Shown here piece after piece: positions 45,092 through 54,324 of a stretch of DNA of 64,000 nt (the first letter of the stretch is position 1; every line of letters begins with the position of its first letter). The notes under the pieces are model-generated. The model had not been told where the DNA came from. It ran no database searches and was given only the letters and a program-made list of their open reading frames with translations. Made by a program: the position numbers and the translations under genes. The DNA comes from Chimonanthus salicifolius (lineage: Eukaryota > Streptophyta > Magnoliopsida > Laurales > Calycanthaceae), in the NCBI GenBank assembly GCA_013350335.1, contig CM023539.1:13826302-13890301 (forward strand). The letters are read 5' to 3'.

Positions 45092-47270
45092 ATGGATTGT
45101 GAAAATGATGAGATTGTTGAGAATGATATTGTTGACAATGAGTTTGTTGAGAGGTGTTTTTCAAGTCGTGACGATTTAGTGAAGCATGTTAAGGAGGTTT
45201 CCATTGCGCAAGGATTTGTAGCTACCATTAAGAGGTCATGCAATAGAAGCAATGTAGTTATTCTTGGTTGCGATAGAGGGGGTACATATCGTAGCACAAT
45301 TAATTTGAAAGATGATGAGAGGAAGAAGAAAGCATATTCTCGCCTTCTTAATTGTCCATTTGAAGTGAGGGAAACAAATTGTTGATGGGTCATGGAAGTT
45401 GACTATAAAAGATGTGGAGCACAATCATGATCTCACGAGCGTATTAGTCGGTCATCCTAGTAAAAGGTGTTTTTCAGATAAAGAGAAGAGAATGATTATT
45501 GAAATGCATAACAGCAATGTACCATCCCGGCAAATTATGACGACCTTTCGAAACGAGAATCCAGAGATTGGAGTATCATCTACTGATTTGTACAATTTTT
45601 TGTCATCGGTTCGAAAAGAGCAACTTAGAGGTCGTACTTCAATTGAAGCCTTATTAGAAGATCTTCAAGAAGGTGGTTACCAATATTTTCTCAACTATGA
45701 CAGTCAATGTCATTTATCTCATCTTTTCTTTGCACATCCACTGTCAGTTGTACTTACGAAGACCTATAATAATGTATTTCTCATGGATTGCACTTACAAA
45801 ACCAACAGATATTATATGCCATTGCTTAATATCGTTGGTATTATAAGTTTCAACAAGACTTTCTACTCATGCTTTGCATTTATGAGGAATAAAAAATTTG
45901 AAGATTACGTATGGGCGTTACAGATGTTCAAGAAGGTATAGGAGTCGATCATGATCTACAAGTTTTTTTGACCGATAGAGATTTGGCGTTGAAGAATGCC
46001 ATTGATTCAGAGTTCCCTGATGCTGTACATATCTTGTGTATTTGGCACATCAATAAGAATATTCTTGCTCATTGTAAGTCTCTTTTCAATGAAGTGGAAG
46101 AATGGAATGCATTTTTGACTCAATGGAATGAATTGGTCGAGTCTCTATCTGAAGTTGTATTTAATGAAGCGTTTGAGACATTCAAACAAGATTTTCGAGA
46201 TTATTCGGATGCAGTGAATTATATAAGAAGGACATAGATCCCACATAAGAAGCAATTCGTCAAGGCATGGATCGGTTGGAGTTTACATTTTCAAAATGCA
46301 GCAACTTCAAGGGTTGAAGGTGCACATTCAGTGTTAAAACGATATATAGCTAACTCCACTAGCGATCTATATGTTGTCCGAAGGAAGATATCCCATGCAA
46401 TTGAAAATTAGTTTCAAGAGTTCAATATTCAAATGGAGGATGAAAAAATCCGGTTTGCTCTTACTGTTTCGATTCCTTTCTTTGATGAAGTGAACAGCAG
46501 AGTATCACAATTTGCATTGTCTGAGGTTTACAAGCAATATGTTATGCTCATAAACAGGTCATTTTTACCCAATTGTACACATGAGTTTACAGCGTCCATG
46601 GGCTTACCTTGTGCTCATAGAATGCAATTTATGAACAAGTTACATTTGGATCAGATCCATCCATAATGGAGAATCGATTTGATTTCATTTGACGACTTGA
46701 ACATTGAAATGAATCGACCCGGGGATGAATTAGATGTACACTGGGAAGGCATTAAGAAAAAATATGGAAACATGTCTACATTTGATCAAGAGGAGCTCCA
46801 AGATCATATCCAAGATCTTGCCAGTGATGAGATGCATATCAGCCAACCTATTATGTAGTACAGCAGAGGACATCATCTAGGTTCAAAGAATTCAAAGGGT
46901 CAAACACCTACAAGACGAGATCCTTCTGCATTTGAGATTGTTGAGAATCAATTGACTGGAAGAAGATGTGGGTTATGCAAAAATATTGGTCATACGAAGA
47001 GAACATGTCCGAATAGAAGTGTTGCACAAGCATCCTGTAGTGTAGATTTAAATGCTTTGCCTCAACCTCATGATTATTACCTTGAATCACAAGCAACGAG
47101 TTTGTCTCAATTATCCGAAGTAAGTTTCTTTTACATAAGATACATATTTACATTTTCATTCATATAGAATAAGTCCACAGCCGACTGGTTCTTATGACTT
47201 CTATGACGATTTGACATATACCTCTGGTGATCTTAGAGATCTTGGCGAATTACAGCATTGGTGGAATCAG
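45092..47270 (+). pseudogene. MULE transposase (FAR1/MuDR-like), broken
   Basis: Starting at MDCENDEIVENDIVDNEF, the reading shows an N-terminal DNA-binding part (FSSRDDLVKHVKEVSIAQGF, then CNRSNVVILGCDRGGTYRS), KDVEHNHDL, then the MULE catalytic core: VFLMDCTYKTNRYYMPLL (first Asp), VFLTDRDLALKNAI (second Asp), WHINKNIL, and ATSRVEGAHSVLKRY (Glu). A SWIM-like CTHEFTASMGLPCAH and a C-terminal CGLCKNIGHTKRTC knuckle follow. The frame shifts near 45382 and 45930. In-frame stops occur near 46236, 46409, 46664 and 46857. It is therefore dead, and not a domesticated FAR1-type gene. It lies in POLH intron I-J in the same orientation. Confidence 0.88.
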
Positions 47271-47407
47271 TGATGGATGTCTACTATTTTTTTCTGTATT
47301 CAGTTGAAAGAACGTATTTCATTTCCAAAAAGTTGTATTAATTTTAATTCCGATGTACTGAAGTATGTATTCAAGCAACAATTGTTATTTTAAATAAATC
47401 CAACATT

Positions 47408-47588
47408 GAGTGGTTTGTTACGAAATATGGGACCCTTGCGTGGGGCTTTCACTAAATATGGGTTTCATGGATTGTCGCTAAACATGGGACCTTTGAGTGG
47501 TTTCTCACTAAATATGGGACCTTAGAGTGGATTCTCGCTAAACATGGGACCTTTGAGTAGTGGTCAGTCAACAAGTATGGGACCTTAG
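47408..47588. repeat. Tandem units of AAATATGGGACC type
   Basis: Five or six imperfect units of about 36 bp carry CTAAACATGGGACCTTTGAG or CTAAATATGGGACC. They lie just past the MULE coding remnant and may be its subterminal repeats; no terminal inverted repeat was confirmed. Confidence 0.75.
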
Positions 47589-47629
47589 AAATCAGATGGC
47601 CTGGTTAAAGAAGAATTTTTTCCATTAGT

Positions 47630-48180
47630 GAGGAGTTTGTCAAAGAATGCTGGATAATACCTGAGATGGAAGGATGGTAGCCTCACGCCAAAAGGGCTTC
47701 ACGCCAAAGGAATCACTCCCAAATTATTTCGTCGTACAAGCAGTGGAAGAAAACTTCAATTTCATTCATCATTAAGTGTCAATCCCGTATGGAGGGGTTA
47801 CTTCACATATATAATGACTTACAAAACATGAAAATGACCAAAATACCTTCAAATAAACTAATACCAAACTACAACCAATGATTAGAAAGCCCTAATTACA
47901 TGTAAAATCACTAAATTTCTCCAAACAAAACCAACTATTATTGGACTAAACAAATAAATGAAAGAAACAATACAATCATGAAAAGCTGGAAATCCTAAAT
48001 TTAAATATGGAAACTTGTGTGGTGCTCTACATCGCGATAGGTCGCCAACCACGATTGGCTCACCCTGAGAGCAGACTAGTTTGACAGTATTTTCCAACCA
48101 GAACCTTGGATTTATCAGGAGATGGATTGTAAACAACAATGGGTCTCCCCTGTCTCTGGTGATGGGTTGCAATTCACTAT
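47630..48180 (-). repeat. Chromovirus-type LTR fragment
   Basis: The minus strand shows GATGAATGAAATTGAAG, GGAGTGATTCC, GGCGTGAAGCCC, GGCGTGAGGC, then CAG|GTATTATCC (boundary 47660/47661), the same order as the other LTRs here. It is closest to the LTR at 43422. The ends are not defined. Confidence 0.6.
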
Positions 48181-48535
48181 GTATCGGCTTGACAGTAATC
48201 CAGATTTTCCGAGTTTAAGTCTATAGGTTCTGTGGCTTGGTCTTGGTCCACTAGACTTGATTATATTTTACCAATTTGATCTCTAAGCCTAGTCAAGGCC
48301 TTCCTAGGTGTGTTGGGTCCACCCTAGAGTCATCTATGACTAATTTACCTTTGTGATTGCCACACACTTGGTGATGTTTGAATTTGCACTTGATCTTCCA
48401 ATGCTTGAGGTTCTTGATTCAATCTTCACTACACTTTGAGTCTTAATCCATTGCTTCATTCTTCCAAGGCAGTGCTCTTCTTGAGTCACGGAATTGACAA
48501 AAAGGTGACTCGGTCAAAAAAGGGCACTGACAGCT
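48181..48535 (-). repeat. Fragment of the TGTTAGTGCCC LTR family
   Basis: The minus strand begins TGTCAGTGCCCTTTTTTGAC, then GAGTCACCTTTTTGTCAATT, matching the starts of the LTRs at 23467 and 60563. Only the first few hundred bases remain. Confidence 0.6.
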
Positions 48536-48556
48536 ATTTTCACTTTTATTCTTTGT

Positions 48557-50457
48557 TTAGCCATAACAAAGGTGTTTAGTCCTCTCATGAAATATTGGAT
48601 TGGAGGCGATGTTGATGGCCGCCTGATTGTTGTAAAGCATGATGAGTGGATCGGCAGGAGCGAAACTCAAATCAATGAGAAATTGTCGAAACCACAACAA
48701 TTCAGATGCAGTATTAACCATAGCGCGGTATTCAACTTCAGCACTGGACCGAGCAACAACGGACTGCTTCATACTTCGCCAAGAAACTAAATGCGAACCC
48801 AAGAAGATACAATAGCTAGTGGTACAACGCCGATCATCAGGAGACCCAATCATCAGCATTTGAATAACTACGAATCGGACACGTAAATTAATGTGTATAG
48901 AACAAGCCATGCCAGGGTGGGCCTTAAGATGCCGAAGAATACGAAACACTGCATGGAGGTGAGTGTCTCGTGGGGCATGCATGCATTGGCTGACGATACC
49001 AACGGCATAAGATAAGTCTGCTCGCGTGATTGTGAGATAAATGAGTTCACTGATTAGTTTTTGATAAAAGGCCGGAGTATCAAGAAGAGTCTGTCTGATG
49101 TTGATAACTTGGTGTTAACATCCAGCGGAATATCAACAAGTTTGGATACAGAATATCTAGTTTCTTGGAGGAGATCTAATGTATACTTTTGCTGAGAGAG
49201 GGAGAGTCCGCGAGAAGACCTAACAACTTCAATGCCAAGAAAGTAACAGAGGGGCCCCAAATCTTTAATATCAAATGTTCGTTGAAGATAACGTTTGAAG
49301 GTAGAAATATATGCGTCATTGTTATCTGTAAAAAACAATTTTATCAACATAGGCCACCAAAATCATCACAACAGAAATAGAATGGAGCATGTAGATGAAG
49401 ACTGCATAATCTGCCTGACAATGAGTAAAACCATAAGGTAACAAAGCACTGCTAAATTTCTCAAACCAAGCTCGTGGAGACTGCTTGAGATTATAGAGAG
49501 CATTTTTTGAATTTACAGACAGATTGAAGCATACCTTGCTTGACAAACCCAGGAGGAGGAAGCATGTACGCTTCTTCTTGGAGGTCACCATGGAGAAAGA
49601 CGTTCTTCACATCTAACTGGTGAAGGGGCCATGCATAAGTTGTGACAAGGGAGAGCAAGATCTGCACAAATGTAATCTTGGCGACGGGTGAGAAAGTGTT
49701 CTTGTAGTCCACCCCATATGTTTGCATAAAGCTTTTGGTAACTAAGCTAGCCTTATATCTGGCAATGGAGCAATCGGGATTATGCTTCAAAGCAATGACC
49801 CACTTGCACCCAACGAGAGTCTTTCCTAGAGGCAGAGAAACTAGGTCCCAAGTATTGTTCTTCTCAAGTTCGACTAATTCCTCATCCATAGATGCTTTCT
49901 AGTACGGATGTTTCAAAGCAGTGTCAATCCCTTTGGAATTTTATTGGTGTCCAGGGCTGTGAGAAAGCTGTGATAGGAATGTGAAACAATATGATATGAT
50001 ACAAATCGATCAAGTGGATGACTAGTACAAGCACGCTTACCTTTGCGGAGCGCAATAGGGAGATCAGACTTGTTAGAAGCTGGTGAATCTGGACCACTGG
50101 CAGATGAGTTGCTGGAGTCAATGACAGGTGGCAGTCTAGACTGTCGGCGTTGATACACCAAAATGGGCTTGGTAGTGTCAGAGTCAGGGAGAAGAGGAAG
50201 GACTGGACAGGTGGAAGAGGTAGAGAGTGCTGAAAAATAAGGGTCCCGCTCAAAAAATGTGATATCCATGGAGAAATATATTTTCCCAGTGAGGGGACCA
50301 CAACATTTATAACCTTTGTGGAAAGGTAAGTAATCTAGAAAGACACAATGCACAACCTAGGGAGAGAGTTCATGACCAGAGAAGGTGATACCAGATTCTG
50401 GCGAGGAACAGTAAAACGGATGACAACACTCCTAAAAGTGTCAGAAGCCGTTTATGA
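48557..50457 (-). pseudogene. Ty1/copia element fragment (integrase end, RT, RNase H), broken
   Basis: On the minus strand: the integrase C-terminal CVFLDYLPFHKGYKC (near 50340), RT blocks LEKNNTWDLVSLPLGKTLVG and PLHQLDVKNVFLHGDLQEEA, VAYVDKIVF where YVDDI is expected, DLGPLCYFLGIEVVRSSRG, and RNase H GSPDDRRCTTSYCIFLGSHL and SSAEVEYRAM, ending RTKH. The second catalytic Asp of RT has become Lys, and frames shift near 49890, 49500 and 49050. Gag through most of integrase is deleted, and the 3' end and 3' LTR are missing. Confidence 0.88.
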
Positions 50458-50466
50458 CTGATACCA
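50458..50466 (-). other. Primer-binding site core of broken copia
   Basis: The minus strand reads TGGTATCAG immediately next to the LTR remnant. Confidence 0.65.
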
Positions 50467-50663
50467 TATAGAATTTAATGATAAGAAAAAGGAAAAGGAG
50501 AAGAGAGAGAAATTATGGAGAAGAATCCTTTCTCCTTTCTCTCTATTGTATTGAATTTGTCTAAATGATATTGAGATTACAAGTATATATAATGTACAGG
50601 GAGCCAATTACGATGGCCAAACATAGAAAGAAATAAAAGAATAATAATCAATTACATCAATTA

Positions 50664-52506
50664 AATGGGATGAGACTAGAGACTTGAAGGAAAATGGCGG
50701 GGTGGGGCTCTACAGTATCAGAGATAGGAATCATGCCCTACTATGTAAATGGTTGTGGAGATTCGCTTCGGAGAAAGAGGCACTATGGAGAAAGGTTTTA
50801 GCAGCGAGATATGGAGTGGAGGGTCTGGGGAATTGGTGGTTAAGTAGCAGAGCCACCAGGGAAGGTTCATCAATGGTGAAATCTTTAATGAGGATTGGTA
50901 TCGGAGAAGGTAGGGTCGGGGAAACATTTCTGAGGGGGATTAGGCTACAGATTGGAGATGGATTGAGGGCGTTGTTCTGGAAAGACATTTGGGTGGGGGA
51001 GAGTCCATTAATGGTAGTTTACCCTAGGCTTTTTAGAATGACTTTAGATCGTGAAGCGCTGGTTAGCGATTATTATAGTGAGGAAAATGGTGTAGCACAT
51101 TGGTCAATCTCTTTTCGAAGGAACTTGAGGGACTTTGAGGTGGCCTCCTACCGAGCTTTGATTGGAATCTTTAGTGATCATAAATTATGGGTTGAGGATA
51201 AAGATAAATGGATCTGGTCTTTGGAGCCGTCCGGGTCTTTTTGAGTAAAATCTATCTTGCGTTCTACATATTCCACAAACTTAGGTCCACCTCCTAGCTG
51301 CAATCTGGCTTGGAACAACAAGATCCCCGCTAGGATCCAATTTTTTGTGTGGTCGGCTTTAAAAAAAAAAAAAAGAATACTTGTGAGACTCAATCTTAGG
51401 AGAAGAGGTGTAATCCCAAATGAGGCTTCGACACTTTGTTCATTGTGTGAGGTTGAAGAGGAGTCTGTGGACCACTTATTTTGCATGTGTCGCTTCACGG
51501 GTGTTGTGTGGAATTTCTTTCTGGGTTTGTTTGGAAGCTCAGTGGGTATTTGGCAGTGGAGTGGAGAATTTACTGGTGGCTTGGTCAGGAGCTCCTCTTA
51601 AAGGTAGACAAAGAGTGGCTTGGAAAATGGTTCCGTTTGCTGTCTTTTGGGAAATATGGAAAGAACGTAATAGGAGGATTTTTTAGGGTAAGACGGGTAG
51701 TCCTAGAGAAATCTTTGAGAGGGCGAAGTGGCATTTGATTGGTTGGTTGTCCGTGTGTAATGACTTTAGGGGGCTACGTCTTGAAGATTTTTACTTGTCT
51801 TGGGAAAGTTGTATGACAGGGGTAGGCAGAGTGAGCAGACGCTTGGTTAAGTGGGCAGCACCTCCATTAGGCTCTTGTAAATTCAATGTTGATGGGGCAG
51901 CTAGGGGCAAACTGGGTTCGACAAGAATTGGGGGAGTACTTCACGATGATAGGGGCAATATGTTAGTAGCTTTCTCCGAATCAGTAGGGTCAATGGAATC
52001 AAACGAAGCTGAACTAAGGGTAATTAGGAGAGCACTTCATATCTGGTCAAGGTTTAGGAGAGGAAATCTTATTATCGAAGGTGACTCAACTAACGCTATC
52101 TCCTGGGCTAGTAATAGGAAATTTCCCCCGTGGAGGTTGGTTGGTATTGCTAGGGATATTTGGAGCTTGTGCAATATGGGTAACATCTCCTTCATTCATA
52201 CTCCTCGATCAGCTAACTGTGTGGCGGATTTCTTTGCGAAAGCTGGTGTTCATCTTCAGTCTCCGGTGGTGGAATTCTTCACTACCACCAACCTCGAGAC
52301 TTAGGGGGCTCGGACCCTCTTTTGGTTTTAGTTTGGGTTGACATTTTGTTGTATCTTTTCTGTTATTCCTCTTTTTTTATATCTTCTTATATCTGTATAT
52401 TTGTTCCTCTTTTTTGCTCTTAGTATATTCCTCTTATACTTGTATCTTACTTTTGTACTCTTTTCCCTTATTAATAAAATCCAATGGTTAATGTTTCAAA
52501 AAAAAG
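50664..52506 (+). mobile_element. 5'-truncated L1-type LINE inserted in copia LTR, 12-bp TSD
   Basis: It is flanked by TTACATCAATTA (50652-50663 and 52507-52518) and ends with AATAAAATCC...TTTCAAAAAAAA. The 3' part of ORF2 remains: the RT tail (GGVGLYSIRDRNHALLCKWL, LWRKVLAARYG), the zinc-binding region CSLCEVEEESVDHLFCMC followed by RFTGVVWN, and RNase H CKFNVDGAARGKLGSTRIGG through NEAELRVIRRAL and IEGDSTNAISWAS. The coding is broken near 51244 and 51605 by a stop and shifts but is otherwise well kept, so it is the younger LINE of the window. Confidence 0.9.
51735..52304 (+). pseudogene. LINE RNase H domain, intact sub-frame
   Basis: 189 codons encode an RNase HI-like domain with VDGAARGKLG (first Asp), ESNEAELRVIRRAL (Glu), IEGDSTNAISWAS (Asp) and a late HTPRSANCVADFFAKAGV block. 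In plant L1 elements this domain removes RNA from the hybrid. As part of a truncated LINE it has no start or promoter of its own. Confidence 0.8.
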
Positions 52507-52520
52507 TTACATCAATTACA

Positions 52521-53492
52521 ATAAATTACTAAGTTGACTTTCCGGAATAAGAAGACCCTGGTCAACTCTGTGCAGAAGTGGGTCCCACAACATGCCCATC
52601 TTGTATTGGTCTCATTTCATTCTTTTTTCTTTTTTTCTTTTCTGAAATTATTATCTGCATTTTTTCAACATCTGTAGCATATTCTAAGGTTTTCTGTTCA
52701 ACCTAAGAAAACACCATTGATGATTAAAATAATCAATTTCATGATTTTCTTTTTTTCTAAACAAAAGTGGATGAAATGGACCCATATGGTGATCGTGATT
52801 ACTGTATCACTTGCCATGGCCTTCCAATATCCAAAAACTCGTGATATTAAATTATTTATGCATTCCAGTTTTACCCATCTTAACTGGATATGATTACCAA
52901 ACTAGTATTTGGCTGTTGCACAGATTCACTGAAATTAGCTAAGGATAACTTAACTTGTCAGATTCTTCACAAGATTCTTTATGGATTCTTAGTACCACCT
53001 TAATATCCTTTTTCAAGATGGCAAAAAATTATCAAGCAAATCCCTTTTTACTTAAGTTTACGAAATCTTATTGAAATAGTGACATGACGATTACTAGACT
53101 GTTTTTTGTAAAAAATGTATATTATTTTTATGCGGTTATTTTATGTGATTTTTATGGAAGTTTTATTTTTTGTCGCAATGAATCTATGAGTCCCCTGTTT
53201 TCAGAATTGCTAAATTAAACACCTTAATGGTACCAGATTCCATGACACCCTTTTCTGTTAAAGACAGGTGTCCACAACATAAGGGTACTGGTTACTGCAT
53301 GAATACTTGTAGAATGTTAATTTAGGACATCCTATTGTGTCTATGTCTATTGTTTGAAAATAAGATTTATCATGTTCTTTTCAACACAAAATTTTAAAGG
53401 ACTTTATGTGGGCAACTGTATTTTGATTTAAATCTTTTTGTATATCATTCACTTTGTTGTGGATTGTGATTTGAAGACCATGCTTGTGTCAG
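52521..53492. other. POLH intron I-J, 3' part
   Basis: Unique-looking AT-rich intron with no motifs. It ends in TGCTTGTGTCAG, the exon J acceptor. I looked for an extra exon encoding a PCNA-binding SIVDIFKN-like segment and saw none. Confidence 0.5.
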
Positions 53493-53601
53493 GGAACATG
53501 TTCAATTTTAAAGTTCTTTAATGGAGGCAATGCCTCTTGCTCTTCATCAAAACCAGCAGTTGATAGGTTTCTCCAAGATGGTTCACCGTTATCACCTTCA
53601 G
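53493..53601 (+). CDS. POLH: POLH exon J (C-terminal tail)
   Basis: The acceptor is CTTGTGTCAG and the donor TCAG|GTGTTT. It encodes GTCSILKFFNGGNASCSSSK, then PAVDRFLQDGSPLSPS. GTCSILKFF is the plant-eta GTxSIxxFF-like segment just after the little finger, which may serve as an internal PCNA-interacting peptide. It exits in phase 1 into exon K. Confidence 0.88.
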
Positions 53602-54040
53602 GTGTTTTCCCTCTCCTTTTTAACCATTGTCATAAACTTATACATGATGTGCATTTTTGTATGTACATTAATTCGTAAGCAGTCAATTTCCACTACATTT
53701 CTGGCAGTCCAAGTTACAAATTTCAGCATAAATTTTGGGTTTAGGCCCTGGACAAAATATGTATCTTCTTGGAAATATTGACTGGTATTTAGGAATTCAA
53801 CCGAAATTTTCAAATATTGGTCGAATTTTTTCGGTCTCTACCACGGCCAAAAAGTTTCTCCTGGTTGAAATTTGTGACTCGGTGGCACAGAGTAGGATGC
53901 TGTTTTCCTTCACAAAATATTTTCCCACAAATGGTGCTTTCTACATTTAGTGCCTCCTGAAATCTTATGCAGCCCAAAATATTTAAACTAGTCGCGATGC
54001 TGGACACTTCCAATATAACTCATTTTCTCCACCATTTCAG

Positions 54041-54324
54041 GAAGTGAAAACTGTTTGGAGCAGAATCAAGTGGAGCTTCAAAGAGGGCCTCCACATAAAG
54101 ATGTGAGCACCAAGAGCACAGAACCTACGATATTGGATCAAGTTGTTCAGAGAAATGAAACATGGCAGTACAAAGTAGAAGACATTGACCCCACTGTTAT
54201 TGATGAGCTGCCTTTGGAAATGCAACAAGAAGTTCAAGCCTGGCTTCGACCACATAAACGTGCTGCTGCACCCAAACGAGGTTCAACTATTTCTCATTAC
54301 TTCTTACCTGTTAAAAAGTCATAG
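54041..54324 (+). CDS. POLH: POLH exon K (ubiquitin-binding motif, C-terminus, stop)
   Basis: The acceptor is CACCATTTCAG. It encodes GSENCLEQNQVELQRGPPHK and continues to the stop TAG at 54322. DIDPTVIDELPLEMQQEVQA is a UBM-type ubiquitin-binding motif with its Leu-Pro core. GSTISHYFLPVKK at the end fits a PCNA-interacting box (hydrophobic, then two aromatics). These parts recruit the polymerase to ubiquitinated PCNA. The tail is about 100 residues shorter than in well-studied eudicot eta, because the low-complexity linker between the little finger and the UBM is reduced. Confidence 0.93.

Larger units (their letters stand above)
50467..52520 (-). repeat. 5' LTR of broken copia, split by a LINE
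   Basis: About 185 bp of LTR (50467-50651) lies beyond the primer-binding site. It resumes after the LINE at about 52519 and may end at TTACA (52520) or further right. It contains an AATTTAATGATAAG start and a (GA)-rich stretch. The outer end is uncertain. Confidence 0.5.
20371..54324 (+). other. POLH: POLH gene span (DNA polymerase eta), 5' exon missing
   Basis: Eleven exons with GT-AG introns and matching phases encode 545 consecutive residues of a Y-family translesion polymerase. Pol eta copies DNA past UV photoproducts, inserting AA opposite thymine dimers, and acts at stalled forks through PCNA and ubiquitin contacts. The gene is identified by VEQRKQPELRG, GGLIAVSYEAR, VPVARGKADLNLYR, ASIDEVYLDLTDAAE, CSAGIAHNK and WLWNIARG, all highly conserved in plant eta. 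The first exon (about 25 residues, with the first metal-binding Asp) was not found. Intron lengths are 409, 133, 5768, 181, 2217, 8713, 1294, 114, 13049 and 439 bp. The long ones are built from transposons, the short ones are clean. No exon contains a stop, so the gene looks functional. Confidence 0.93.

Noticed and set aside
45092..47270. A domesticated FAR1/FHY3-type transcription factor gene
   Set aside because: The domain order fits, but the reading is broken by two frame shifts and at least four in-frame stops, with no splice sites that would remove them. It also sits inside a POLH intron among other transposons.
20371..54324. Several separate small genes instead of one POLH gene
   Set aside because: Exons A-K are colinear with pol eta, each junction has GT-AG ends, and every split codon restores a conserved residue, including across the 5.8, 8.7 and 13.0 kb gaps.
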